A stretch of DNA of 64,000 bases from CAVPHV01 sp963704825 (lineage in GTDB: Bacteria > Actinomycetota > Acidimicrobiia > Spongiisociales > UBA5794), in assembly GCA_963704825.1 (NCBI GenBank), contig CAVPHV010000014.1, forward strand, positions 186,001-250,000, given 5' to 3'. Below, piece by piece: positions 33,886-43,908 of the stretch. The stretch's first letter is position 1; each line of letters begins with the position of its first letter. Under the pieces are notes generated by a model, which saw nothing but the letters and a program-made list of their open reading frames with translations, did no database searches and was not told the origin of the DNA. The position numbers and the translations under genes were made by a program.

Positions 33886-34954
33886 CCGCGACCTCGAGTC
33901 GGTACTGGACGTTGACATCGACGATACGGCCGATTTGAGCCGACACGGCATCTGCCAGCTTCCATGAGGGCTGGGGTGCGCTCGAGGTTGTCGAAACGAT
34001 CAAGTCGACCTCGGCACGTCCACCCGGCTGCAAGGTGGCGACGAGATTGTCGATGGTGGCATTGGGATCCCAGTTCCCGACTTCGACCGTCACCTGCTGA
34101 GCGAACCGCTGATCCTGGATTACAGCCACGGTGTGGAGCGTCAAGGGCACCGCGATGACAATGAGGAGCAGCGCGCTCACGACCAAGCCGATCCGGGCGT
34201 GGCGAACGCCCTGCAGCCTGATCTCCGGCGGCACGAATCCCGACACCAGCATCACGACGATGGCCGACAGAATGATGGCAAACAGGTTGGTCAGGAACAG
34301 GAGGAAGGCACCGCCTGCCTGAGATGTGGCTCCAATCGACAGGAGGATCCCCACCGTAGCGAGTGGCGGCACGAGGGCGACGGCGATCGCAACGCCGGGA
34401 AGCGATGAGCTCGCCTTCGGGTGGGTGAGCACGTAGCCGCCGGCGAGGCCGGCGGCGATCGCAACGCCGAGGTCGAGCAGCGAGGGCTGCGTGCGTCCCA
34501 GGATCTCACTCGGCAGCGAATAGGTGGTGGTGAAGTTCTGAAGGCCGATCCAAGTCACCGCCATCGAGGTGCCGATCGCCATCACAACACCTGCGGCGAC
34601 CGTGGCAGCGCTTGACAACAGCATCTTGAGGTCGGCGAGCAGGAGCGATGCCGCGGTAGCAAGGATCGGCGTCATCAGGGGAGCGACGAGCATGGCGCCG
34701 ATGATCACGGCAACGCTGTTGGCGGCGAGACCGAAGGCGGCGAGCAGGGTCGAGAGGATGATGAGGACGAAGAAGCGAACGAGGTGGGATTGCAGCTCCC
34801 CCGTCTCCCAGAACAGCTCGCTCGTCACCGTGTCGCGTTCGTCTTGGGACATCATGCGATTTGAGGGCCGGATTGCCTCGAGCATCTGACCGAGCGGCGA
34901 CAGCGCCGCCGAAGACTGCGGAGGAGGCGTCATGTTGGGGTCGACAGTGCTCAT
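33866..34954 (-). CDS. DUF389-family membrane protein
   Basis: A 362-residue protein. An N-terminal region of about 50 residues is followed by six or more membrane helices with the family blocks SVAVIIGAMLVAPLMTPI and GVAIAVALVPPLATVGI. A last external or cytoplasmic domain of about 90 residues starts near DQRFAQQVTVEVGN. The DUF389 group has no assigned reaction; transport has been suggested for it. Its stop lies within the start region of the solute-binding protein gene (20-base overlap), so the two are probably co-transcribed. Confidence 0.85.
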   Translation of the reverse strand: MSTVDPNMTPPPQSSAALSPLGQMLEAIRPSNRMMSQDERDTVTSELFWETGELQSHLVRFFVLIILSTLLAAFGLAANSVAVIIGAMLVAPLMTPILATAASLLLADLKMLLSSAATVAAGVVMAIGTSMAVTWIGLQNFTTTYSLPSEILGRTQPSLLDLGVAIAAGLAGGYVLTHPKASSSLPGVAIAVALVPPLATVGILLSIGATSQAGGAFLLFLTNLFAIILSAIVVMLVSGFVPPEIRLQGVRHARIGLVVSALLLIVIAVPLTLHTVAVIQDQRFAQQVTVEVGNWDPNATIDNLVATLQPGGRAEVDLIVSTTSSAPQPSWKLADAVSAQIGRIVDVNVQYRLEVADEATSG

Positions 34955-35042
34955 AGGGGCGACAGCATATGCCTCCTCACGAGCAACTTGTTTCCACGGT
35001 CAGCGACCGGCCCGGCGCCGAGAAGGGGCGAGGTCCGGTACC

Positions 35043-35465
35043 ATGCACTCCATGGCCAACGTCGACACTGCTCCCCTACCGGAGGCCGCTACCGCCAAGG
35101 CCCTCATGATCTTGGCCGACGGCGGCCGGGCGGTCAGCGAAGTCCTCCAGTCGATTGTCGGCCACGATGCGTTGGTCGGCAACTCGGCGGTGATGGTCGC
35201 CGCGCTCCTCTGGCTCCGCGGTCCCATGCGGCCCGGCGAGATCGCGAAAGCCCTCAGCATCACCACCGGAGGATCGACCAAGATCGTGGCCCGACTCGAG
35301 AAGGCCGGGATCGTGAGAAAGCGGCCGCAGGGCTCCGACGGCCGCTCCGTGATCGTGACCTTCACCGAAGAGGGAGAGAGCACAATCGCGTCCGTCCTTT
35401 CTGCGGTCGCTCCTGCAATCCGCGATCTCTTGGTGAAGCTCGACGATCTCGAGGTCACGACCTGA
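35043..35465 (+). CDS. MarR-family-like winged-helix regulator
   Basis: A 140-residue regulator with a central winged helix: AALLWLRGPMRPGEIAKAL, the recognition stretch TTGGSTKIVARLEKAGIVRKRP, and the wing GSDGRSVIVTFTEEGES. This is the MarR pattern, binding DNA as a dimer and often sensing a small molecule. The ATG at 35043 has GAGG nine bases upstream; another ATG nine bases later is possible. It is 57 bp from the following membrane-protein gene, which it may control, and is divergent from the DUF389 operon. Confidence 0.8.
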   Translation: MHSMANVDTAPLPEAATAKALMILADGGRAVSEVLQSIVGHDALVGNSAVMVAALLWLRGPMRPGEIAKALSITTGGSTKIVARLEKAGIVRKRPQGSDGRSVIVTFTEEGESTIASVLSAVAPAIRDLLVKLDDLEVTT

Positions 35466-35521
35466 CGGACTCGTCCGACGAGGGGCTTGCGCAACCGCCA
35501 TCACCCGACGCGAGGGCGGCC

Positions 35522-36106
35522 ATGTCCGAGAGTCTTCCTGAGCCCGGTCCGCCTTTCGATCCCTCCTGGGCGATTCGTGATGACTTCGACGCCACCGTCG
35601 TGCTGCTGTTGTGGTGCCTGCGCAAGTCCTTCTTCCCAATGTTCTGGCTTGGCGTGTCCTTCGCCACGGTCTTCTTCGCCGTCGTGAACAACGATCCCGA
35701 GGCGGCCACTGAAGGCGTAGATTCGCTGAGTTCACCGGGTGACCTCTTCGGCGCCCTGCTCTCGCCGATGGCGCTTGTCGCCGTCGCGTTCGCGATCCGG
35801 ATCGGCGTAGGGTTCTTCGCCCTCGCCGCGGCCTATCCGCTGAGTGCAGCTGCTGCCCGACACGACTACGCCGGCGTCGGTCGGCTCGGACAGTTCACGC
35901 GTACGTGGTTCGATCGGCTCCACCTCAGCCGGGGCTACCGATCGTTGCGCTGGACGTGGAAAGTCCGCGCCGAAGCGGCCCGACGGCTCGGACGTCGCGG
36001 TGCGATCCTATCGACCTGCAGCGTCATCCTCAGGTGGGCCGGCATCGCGTTGTTCGTGCTGTTTCTTGTGACCTTGGTCGTGGTCAGCAATGTCGCCGCC
36101 TCCTGA
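35522..36106 (+). CDS. Uncharacterised membrane protein
   Basis: A 194-residue protein with about three membrane helices: near residues 24-50 (ATVVLLLWCLRKSFFPMFWL), 75-105, and the C-terminal 168-190 (ALFVLFLVTLVVVS). Between them lies a basic Arg/Trp-rich cytoplasmic loop. The ATG at 35522 is preceded by GAGGG at good spacing; the frame is open farther upstream into the regulator gene, but that part looks like a shadow. No known family. It follows the MarR-like gene and may be its target. Confidence 0.62.
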   Translation: MSESLPEPGPPFDPSWAIRDDFDATVVLLLWCLRKSFFPMFWLGVSFATVFFAVVNNDPEAATEGVDSLSSPGDLFGALLSPMALVAVAFAIRIGVGFFALAAAYPLSAAAARHDYAGVGRLGQFTRTWFDRLHLSRGYRSLRWTWKVRAEAARRLGRRGAILSTCSVILRWAGIALFVLFLVTLVVVSNVAAS

Positions 36107-36268
36107 CGGGAGGGTCTGCGTGCTTTTCGCCCCCTGCTCTGCGCTTGGAGTGACCTTGCCGCTTGCGCTCGGCGCGTCGGAACTCCGTCCTCGGCGACAG
36201 AGAAGACGGGCAACCAAGCACGGGCCGCGGGTAGGGTTGCATTCCTGCACTAGGACTGGAGGAGAGTT

Positions 36269-36844
36269 GTGGCATCCAAGGAGAAACTGGTCGAGATCTC
36301 AATCGAAGCAACGGGCGACAGTGAGATTATGGTCGCCGGCGACTTTCAGCCGAAGGGAATGGCGTGGAAACGAGCCGCCGGAGCTGCCGCCGGTTCCCTT
36401 GTTGGCGGTGCCGCATCCGACAACTCCTCATGGGCGAAGGCTGCCGGGGCAGCAGGGGGAATGGCTTTCGGCACGCTTGCCTCTACAGCCAGCAAACACC
36501 TGCCGCCGGTCGTTGTTTTGGCTGCATCACCAACCAAGGTGTATGTGATGGCGACATCGATGGGGCAGTCCACATTCCTTGCCAGGCACCTCGAAGTCCT
36601 TCACGTGATGGATCGCGAGCAGATGAGCGTCACGCTCAAGAACCGAATGACCGTGCGGACCGCCGTCATCGAAGATGAAGCGACGGGTGCACGTTTCGAA
36701 CTCGAGGGAGTGAAGCTGGGGTTCCATCACATGAACGACCTGCTCAACCTTCTTGACGAACAAGACGCGTCGGAAGCCCAGGCAGAGTCCGAAGCCAGGC
36801 TCGCGGCTGCTCAGCAGGATGCGAGCGAGTCTGGGCCGCTGTAG
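36269..36844 (+). CDS. Uncharacterised protein with glycine-zipper segment
   Basis: A 191-residue protein. Residues about 35-75 form a glycine/alanine-rich segment (RAAGAAAGSLVGGAASDNSS, then AAGAAGGMAFGTLA) that resembles a glycine zipper and may associate with membrane. Residues about 80-150 look like a small beta barrel, perhaps GRAM/PH-like (VYVMATSMGQSTFL, ISVTLKNRM-type strands). The tail is acidic and helical (Glu/Ala/Gln-rich). The GTG start follows GGAGGAGAGTT. No known family is recognised and the function is unknown. Confidence 0.65.
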   Translation: MASKEKLVEISIEATGDSEIMVAGDFQPKGMAWKRAAGAAAGSLVGGAASDNSSWAKAAGAAGGMAFGTLASTASKHLPPVVVLAASPTKVYVMATSMGQSTFLARHLEVLHVMDREQMSVTLKNRMTVRTAVIEDEATGARFELEGVKLGFHHMNDLLNLLDEQDASEAQAESEARLAAAQQDASESGPL

Positions 36845-37116
36845 CCGAGGCGCGCTCACAACCCTCTCCACCCGCCATCGTGGATGGTCTGGCAGACGAG
36901 GACGTGGACTACGGCCGCCACGGCGACGTTGACGGCGAGGCCCCGCCGCACCTGTGGGTCGAGGAACACCTTTGCCTGCGACCCTCGGGCTGTCCCAAGA
37001 CTCGGTGGCAACCGTGATCGGCGCGATGCACCAATGGGCGGTCGAGCTCGGGCAGGGCGATCGCCACCTCAATCTCCTCAGACGGTTGAACCCTCGGAGT
37101 CTGCCCGCAGCTTCGA

Positions 37117-37683
37117 CTACGACACGGTCGACGGCCTGGAGACACGAGCGGCGGTCGGACGCTTGCCCGCCACCACGCGGTAGAGGGTGAGGAAGAGGAC
37201 TATGACGATGCTGGCGACCGAGCCACCCACAAACCAGGGACTGGACGCATCGGTCCCCGCCGTTGCCCCGTGGACCGCCGCCGCCCAGAACAGCAGGTAG
37301 CTGAGGAGATGGATACCGTGCCACACCTTGCGTGACAGCCGCTTCATCATCAGTGAGGTGACCTCGACGGAAGCGAGGGCGTAGAACGCAACGATTCCCC
37401 AGGCAACCGGTGCAGTCCTCCATTCGGAGGCACCCGGGACGAAGAGACTGGCGAGATCGAAGTGCACGTACGAGTCGGCGACGAGGCCAAGGAGGTGGAA
37501 CCCCGTGAACACCACGGCGAGACCGCCGAGGTAGCGATGGAGGTCGAGCAGCCACTTCGGGCTCGGACGGCGCTGTAGCAGTCGGGTCGACAGAAGGAGG
37601 CCCCAGACCACCGACAGCGTCACGAGGCCCCACGCCACGATGCCGCTCGACCGTGCCACGTACCACCACACTTGAGAGCTCAC
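37117..37683 (-). CDS. Ferric-reductase-like/haem-binding membrane protein (MsrQ-like)
   Basis: A 188-residue protein with about five to six membrane helices. Conserved-looking histidines occur at LDLHRYLGG, TGFHLLGLVADSYVH and KVWHGIHLLSYLLFWAAAVHG, spaced on helices as in ferric-reductase-like b-type haem domains such as MsrQ. It would pass electrons across the membrane. The ATG overlaps the TGA of the ApbE gene as ATGA. The operon partner being a flavin transferase supports a redox role. The electron donor and acceptor are not given in the window. Confidence 0.8.
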   Translation of the reverse strand: MSSQVWWYVARSSGIVAWGLVTLSVVWGLLLSTRLLQRRPSPKWLLDLHRYLGGLAVVFTGFHLLGLVADSYVHFDLASLFVPGASEWRTAPVAWGIVAFYALASVEVTSLMMKRLSRKVWHGIHLLSYLLFWAAAVHGATAGTDASSPWFVGGSVASIVIVLFLTLYRVVAGKRPTAARVSRPSTVS

Positions 37684-38585
37684 GCCGCCACCTCGGTGAA
37701 TCCCGGCGTGGTGTGTCGCTCGCCGTGGATGTCCACGATGAGCGCAGTAGCGTCGGTGAGCGCGGCCTCAGCACCTTGGATGCCGCCGGCGAACACCGCC
37801 TTGGACATCACCTCTGCCCACCACGCAGCGCCGGCCACAACCGTGACGGCGGCTATGTCGCCGGCCAATGGTGCCCCTGTGCGTGGATCGACGAGATGGT
37901 GAAAGTCGGTGTCGCCGCGTCGCCAGCGACGCAGGAGCCGGCTGCTGGTCGCCACGGCTCCGTCAACGAGGTGGACCCGGCTCAGTTCTTTGGAAGCGTC
38001 GAAGGGGTCCTCGACCACGATGGTCCAGCCGTCACCATGGCGGCTCTGCCCGGCGACCCGGACATCACCGCCGAGATTCACCATTGCTCCGGCCGCTCCG
38101 GCGGCCAGCAGTTCTCGAACGACGATGTCGGCGGCGAGGCCTTTGCCGATTCCACCGGGGTCGAGGCCAACCCCTTGCGGCAGGGTCACGGCGAGGTTCT
38201 CAGGATCGAGCAGGATTCGCCCGCACCCGGGTGCTCCCGTACTCGGGCTAGACCCTGGGCCCTCTGCGCCGAGCAGATCGAAACTCCGGTCGTAACCGTT
38301 GGCGATCACAGCCTCGAGGACCGTCGGGTCGAATCGGCCTCGTGTCCGGCGCCAGCCAAACACTGCTTTCTCGATCAACTCGTACGTCTCGGACGAGACG
38401 ATGATCGGCATACCCGGCATTCCGTTGAGGAGTGAGAGCTCACTGGTCGGGCGAAATCGACTCCACCGAGCTTCGAGGTCACCGAGGCGCCGCTCGGCTG
38501 CGTCGGTCATCGTCGGCGAACCGCCGACGATGACGACATGGGCGTGACCACCCATGGCGCGGAAACGGCGCTCACTTGCTTCCAT
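37680..38585 (-). CDS. apbE: FAD:protein FMN transferase (ApbE family)
   Basis: A 301-residue ApbE-type enzyme that attaches FMN to a Thr/Ser of a partner protein. It shows the Mg/FAD-binding blocks DPGGIGKGLAADIVV, MVNLGGDVRVAG and HHLVDPRTGAPL, and the end stretch AVFAGG. The usual N-terminal signal is not evident, so it may act in the cytoplasm or be exported by another path. It overlaps the upstream anchored-protein gene by 14 bases and the haem-membrane protein gene by four. No FMN-accepting motif (D/N-x-x-S/T-G-A-S/T) is visible in the two small upstream proteins. Confidence 0.9.
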   Translation of the reverse strand: MEASERRFRAMGGHAHVVIVGGSPTMTDAAERRLGDLEARWSRFRPTSELSLLNGMPGMPIIVSSETYELIEKAVFGWRRTRGRFDPTVLEAVIANGYDRSFDLLGAEGPGSSPSTGAPGCGRILLDPENLAVTLPQGVGLDPGGIGKGLAADIVVRELLAAGAAGAMVNLGGDVRVAGQSRHGDGWTIVVEDPFDASKELSRVHLVDGAVATSSRLLRRWRRGDTDFHHLVDPRTGAPLAGDIAAVTVVAGAAWWAEVMSKAVFAGGIQGAEAALTDATALIVDIHGERHTTPGFTEVAA

Positions 38586-39021
38586 GGCTCTTTGTCACAG
38601 GAGCTGGCGCCGGCGCGGCCGGCGCAGGGTTCACCGATGGGGCTGGGACCGTCACCGTTGCCGGTGCGGGGACCGTGGCTTGGTTACGCAGCGAGCCTGC
38701 GGCTGCAACCTCTGGCCGCCGCACGACGAGGTATACGATCCGGTCGGGCGCGGCCTGCGTCGCGGGCGCCGCCACGGCGGCGACGGCATCGGTCGTCGAC
38801 TGGCTGTTGGCGGAAGCCGCCGCCTGACTCCACATGCCCGAAGCAAGACCGGACAGCGCCGCAACGCTCAGGCCGAGGGCGAGGTACCTGCTTCGGCGTG
38901 CGGCGTGGATCCTCCCGCGCCCGGTGGCCCGCGACGGATTCTCGAGACTGCCGGCTGGAGCCGGGCGCGATGCCCGTCCTGCCGCCAGCGCGGCGATGCG
39001 TGTGGCTTGTTCATCAGTCAT
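38572..39021 (-). CDS. Small membrane-anchored Ala/Pro-rich protein
   Basis: A 149-residue protein. A basic cytoplasmic N-terminus (TDEQATRIAALAAGRASRP) is followed by one membrane helix at about residues 46-66 (YLALGLSVAALSGLASGM) and an extracytoplasmic tail rich in Ala, Pro, Val and Thr that ends in GSK. It is likely a spacer or scaffold. It overlaps the upstream exported-protein gene by eight bases and the apbE start by 14. It could present or tether a redox partner; nothing more can be said from sequence. Confidence 0.65.
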   Translation of the reverse strand: MTDEQATRIAALAAGRASRPAPAGSLENPSRATGRGRIHAARRSRYLALGLSVAALSGLASGMWSQAAASANSQSTTDAVAAVAAPATQAAPDRIVYLVVRRPEVAAAGSLRNQATVPAPATVTVPAPSVNPAPAAPAPAPVTKSHGSK

Positions 39022-39376
39022 CGTCGTCGGCCCCTTCATACTCGTGCTCGTAGGCGTCATCGTCGGATGGCGCGGCCGTTGCCTGATGATCGGTGGCGGT
39101 TGGCTGCGCCCCGGGGACGGCCACCTGGGCGTCGAGGGTGGAACCCGGAACAAGCCCGGCGAGTGAGGGGTCGTCCACATAGATCGTCACGTAGCGAACG
39201 TTGGGCGGCTGCAGGGGTGAATCGGCGACAACGGTCGCCGCCGGATCGAGCGTGCCGACGGTGGTATCGGGTTGGCCGCGCAGGATGCCGGCGTTGACGG
39301 CGAGTGCCGAGCCGGCTGCCACCACCGTGAGCGCCGCTGCCCCGAGTGTGGTACCGAGTGGCTTCATGAGCTTCAT
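39014..39376 (-). CDS. Small exported protein heading the ApbE/haem operon
   Basis: A 120-residue protein with an N-terminal signal segment (KPLGTTLGAAALTVVAAGSALA) and a mature part containing VRYVTIYVDDPSLAGLVPGS, ending in an acidic tail with His and Tyr (EHEYEGADDDD). The ATG follows GAAGGAGGAACC, which is a strong ribosome site and rejects the longer open frame. It is the first gene of the minus-strand operon and lies 131 bp from the divergent response regulator. The acidic tail may bind a metal; the rest has no known match. Confidence 0.66.
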   Translation of the reverse strand: MKLMKPLGTTLGAAALTVVAAGSALAVNAGILRGQPDTTVGTLDPAATVVADSPLQPPNVRYVTIYVDDPSLAGLVPGSTLDAQVAVPGAQPTATDHQATAAPSDDDAYEHEYEGADDDD

Positions 39377-39507
39377 TGAGGTTCCTCCTTCGAGGTCCTG
39401 TCGTATCTGTGGAACTAATGACAACCTATCCTGAGCCGCTACAGCGCCCGCGCAGGCGATGGCAAAGTTCCGGCAAAGATCCAGATGAGTCACGGGGTTG
39501 GTGAATC

Positions 39508-40176
39508 GTGAAGCTCCTCGTCGTCGAGGATGATGACTCCATCGCCGCTCCGCTTGTCGACGGACTGCGCCGAGAGGGTTTCGATCCGGTGCGGGTCGCC
39601 ACCGGCGCCGCCGCGCTCGGCGCCGACACCGCGGATCTCGTGCTTCTCGACCTCGGTCTACCCGACATGGATGGGAAGGACGTATGTCGGGAGCTGCGAA
39701 ACAGGTCCAACGTGCCGATCATCGTCGTGACGGCTCGCGGCGACGAAATCGACCGGGTCGTGCTCCTCGAACTCGGCGCCGACGACTACATCGTGAAGCC
39801 GTTTGGCTTTCGGGAGCTGGTGGCCCGCATCCGCGCCGTTGCCCGCCGCTCCGGAACGCCCCTCGGCGCCGACCGCGCCGAGCTCCTCCAGCAGCTCGGC
39901 CCCCTCACCATCGACCGGCGCTCCCGACGCGTCCAGGTGGAGACAATCGAGGTGGCCCTCACTCCGAAGGAGTTCGATCTCCTTTCGATGCTGGCCGAAG
40001 ACCCCGGCGCCGTCCGCTCTCGCGAGGAGATCATGGACGAGGTGTGGGACCCGCACTGGTGGGGACCGACCAAGACCCTCGACGTCCACATTGCATCCCT
40101 CCGCAAGAAGCTCGGGGATCCGGCATGGATCGTCACCATCCGCGGGGTCGGGTTCCGAATCGCCGTTCCGTCATGA
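39508..40176 (+). CDS. OmpR-family response regulator
   Basis: A 222-residue two-component regulator. The receiver has acidic Asp8/Asp9, phospho-acceptor Asp48 (LVLLDLGLPDMDG), Thr75 and Lys97. A winged-helix output domain spans about residues 125-222 (EFDLLSMLAEDPGAVRSREE, then TKTLDVHIASLRKKLGDP). The GTG start is weakly preceded by a ribosome site. The kinase follows with an ATGA overlap. It is divergent from the ApbE/haem operon and may control it. Confidence 0.92.
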   Translation: MKLLVVEDDDSIAAPLVDGLRREGFDPVRVATGAAALGADTADLVLLDLGLPDMDGKDVCRELRNRSNVPIIVVTARGDEIDRVVLLELGADDYIVKPFGFRELVARIRAVARRSGTPLGADRAELLQQLGPLTIDRRSRRVQVETIEVALTPKEFDLLSMLAEDPGAVRSREEIMDEVWDPHWWGPTKTLDVHIASLRKKLGDPAWIVTIRGVGFRIAVPS

Positions 40177-41546
40177 CGCGGCGCCTGCTCGCCACGTACC
40201 TCGCCATCACCGGCTTCGTGCTCCTCGTCCTGATCATTCCGCTAGGCCGCACCTTTGCGTCGCGAGAGGAGAACAGCCTGCTCGCAGCGATCGAACGCGA
40301 TGCGACCGTGGTCGCGACGCTGGCCGAAGAGGGCCTCGAACAGAACGAACCCGTGGGTCTCGATGCGCTGCTGACCCGCTACCGGGAGGATCCGGGAGGG
40401 CGGATCGTGGTGGTGGATACCCGGGGGATCAGCGTCGCCGACTCTGAGAACATCGACGGTCCACCGACCGACTTCTCGACGCGTCCTGAGATCCAAGTCG
40501 CCCTCTCGGGCGGCCGGGCGGCGGGCCGCCGCGCTTCGGATACGTTGGGTGACGATCTGCTCTTTGTCGCCCGCCCCGTCGGATCGAGTGGCCAGATCCT
40601 CGGCGCCGTCAGGGTCACCTACCCGGCTGCGACACTCAACGATGCCATTTTTGACAACTGGCTGCGCCTCGGCCTCCTGTCCCTGGTCGTTCTCGTCGCC
40701 GTCACCGTGGTCGGGATCGGCATCGCCCGCCAAGTCACCCGCCCCGTGCGGTCATTGGAGAGTGCCGCCCGTGCCCTGGCAGATGGCGACCTCTCCGAGC
40801 GAGTGGTCCCGCAGGGAGGTGCGCCTGAGCTCGCGGCGCTCGGCCGCACCTTCAACGAGATGGCGACGCGACTCGAGACGCTGGTCATGTCACAACGCGC
40901 GTTCATCGCCGATGCCTCACACCAGCTCCGGACCCCGCTCACCGCCCTGCGGCTCCGCCTCGAAAACCTCGAAGACACTGTCGATCCTGACCGGCGCGCT
41001 GCGCTCCAGGGTGCACTGGCTGAAATCATGCGACTATCCCGTCTCGTCGACGGCCTTCTCGCCATTTCCCGGGCCGAAGCGAGGAATGAGCCGCCCAAGC
41101 CTGTTGACCTCGCCCCCGCAGTGCACAGTCGCGTCGACGTGTGGACCCCACTCGCCGGAGAATCCGGCATCACGCTCGAAGCGTCCGGCCCTGCCCAGGC
41201 CTGGGCCAGGGCGGTGCCGGGCGCAATCGAACAGATTCTCGACAACCTGATTTCAAACGCCCTCGAGGCCACTACCGATGGAGGCTCCATCGCGGTCTCT
41301 GTGCGGGACGCGGGGACTGAGTGGGAGCTTCATGTCACCGACTCGGGCGCCGGAATGTCGGCGGCCTCGCGGAGCAGGGCCTTCGATCGCTTCTACTCGG
41401 AAGGCAAGTCCGGGAGCGGCTCCGGCTTGGGTCTGGCCGTCGTTCGTCAGCTTGCAGTGGCGAGTGGCGGTGATGCAAGGCTGGAGGAGTCCCCAACAGG
41501 GGGCATCGACGCCGTCGTGCGGCTCGCCCGCGCCCCGGCGGTTTGA
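40173..41546 (+). CDS. Sensor histidine kinase partner
   Basis: A 457-residue membrane kinase. A first membrane helix (about 7-26) and a second (about 165-185) enclose a sensor domain of about 135 residues. A HAMP segment follows (RPVRSLESAARALADGDLSE), then the phospho-acceptor His250 in FIADASHQLRTPL. The catalytic ATPase domain has LDNLISNALEAT, DSGAGM and GSGLGLAVV. The ATG overlaps the regulator stop as ATGA. The sensed signal is unknown. The neighbouring redox genes suggest an envelope redox or metal cue. Confidence 0.92.
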   Translation: MTRRLLATYLAITGFVLLVLIIPLGRTFASREENSLLAAIERDATVVATLAEEGLEQNEPVGLDALLTRYREDPGGRIVVVDTRGISVADSENIDGPPTDFSTRPEIQVALSGGRAAGRRASDTLGDDLLFVARPVGSSGQILGAVRVTYPAATLNDAIFDNWLRLGLLSLVVLVAVTVVGIGIARQVTRPVRSLESAARALADGDLSERVVPQGGAPELAALGRTFNEMATRLETLVMSQRAFIADASHQLRTPLTALRLRLENLEDTVDPDRRAALQGALAEIMRLSRLVDGLLAISRAEARNEPPKPVDLAPAVHSRVDVWTPLAGESGITLEASGPAQAWARAVPGAIEQILDNLISNALEATTDGGSIAVSVRDAGTEWELHVTDSGAGMSAASRSRAFDRFYSEGKSGSGSGLGLAVVRQLAVASGGDARLEESPTGGIDAVVRLARAPAV

Positions 41547-41634
41547 GTAGCGTCTGGCGCTTTGGTGTCAGCTGGTGGCGCCGTGGCCCGGCGCCGCGTG
41601 CAGGTCATTCAAGATTGCAGCGAAGCTCGGCCCT

Positions 41635-42225
41635 TCAGCTGCCGCTGCCGCCTGCAAAACCGCTGAAGAGTTGGGTGAGGATGTACTCGCACTCAGCGTT
41701 TGCCGCCGCGAAGGCTGGATCGCTGGGGTCGAGCTCACCAAAGGGCCCCTGGGGACCTTCCCCGCCGTTGTCGCCGAAGAAGGCGTTGAGGTCGAAGTTC
41801 GGATCGGGGAGATCGTATCCGTTGGAGCGCATGCACTCGGCGTAGTCCAGAAGACCATCCTCGATGGAGGTGAGGTCGAAGTTCTGGAACCCGAGGGTCA
41901 CCCCCTCGAGGTACTCCCGGCACTCATTGAGGGCTTGTTCCGCGACCTCCTGGTCGATGTCGGAGAAATCGCCGAAGTCGCCAAAGTCGACGTTGCCGTC
42001 GGCATCGACTCCGGGGTCTTCGATGTCGAGGCCGTTGTCGCGCAAGCAGGCGGTCAACTCGAGGACGGCCTGCTCCGTGGTTTCGGCGGCCGACGCTGAG
42101 CCATCGGCGACGGTGGTGGTGGTTTCGTTCTCGAGTGAGGCCACCTGAGAGCTGTCGTCGTCACCGCCGCACGCCGCAACGAGGATGGCAAAACCGAGGA
42201 TGATGATGGCGAAGCGCTTGGGCAC
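41635..42225 (-). CDS. Secreted lipoprotein with paired-cysteine repeats
   Basis: A 196-residue lipoprotein with lipobox LVAAC (Cys19). Two similar units occur: TACLRDNGLDIEDPG with NECREYLEG, and YAECMRSNGYDLPDPNF with NAECEYILTQL. Each unit has a Cys-x6-Gly-Asp-Pro pattern and a later Cys, so four cysteines are probably paired. This matches a family of uncharacterised actinobacterial secreted proteins often near transporters or two-component systems. The GTG start follows AGAAGGA. The function is unknown. Confidence 0.72.
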   Translation of the reverse strand: MPKRFAIIILGFAILVAACGGDDDSSQVASLENETTTTVADGSASAAETTEQAVLELTACLRDNGLDIEDPGVDADGNVDFGDFGDFSDIDQEVAEQALNECREYLEGVTLGFQNFDLTSIEDGLLDYAECMRSNGYDLPDPNFDLNAFFGDNGGEGPQGPFGELDPSDPAFAAANAECEYILTQLFSGFAGGSGS

Positions 42226-42382
42226 CTTGGGTCCTTCTCTGGGTTCAACACGGTCAGCATATGTCAAGATCGGGAGTATCTGACCAGCATCGTCGCCGGC
42301 ACGCTCCTGGCTGGCCGCGGAGCCCGCCGTGCCGATACCATCGGCGCCACCAGAGCCGGTTCGGAGGAGAAGCGACGACACC

Positions 42383-43903
<1,521 letters not shown>

Positions 43904-43908
43904 CCATC

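Noticed and set aside
36845..37116. Short open frames in the 271-bp gap after the glycine-zipper gene
   Set aside because: Neither strand gives a plausible start or domain, so I leave this gap as without a supported gene.
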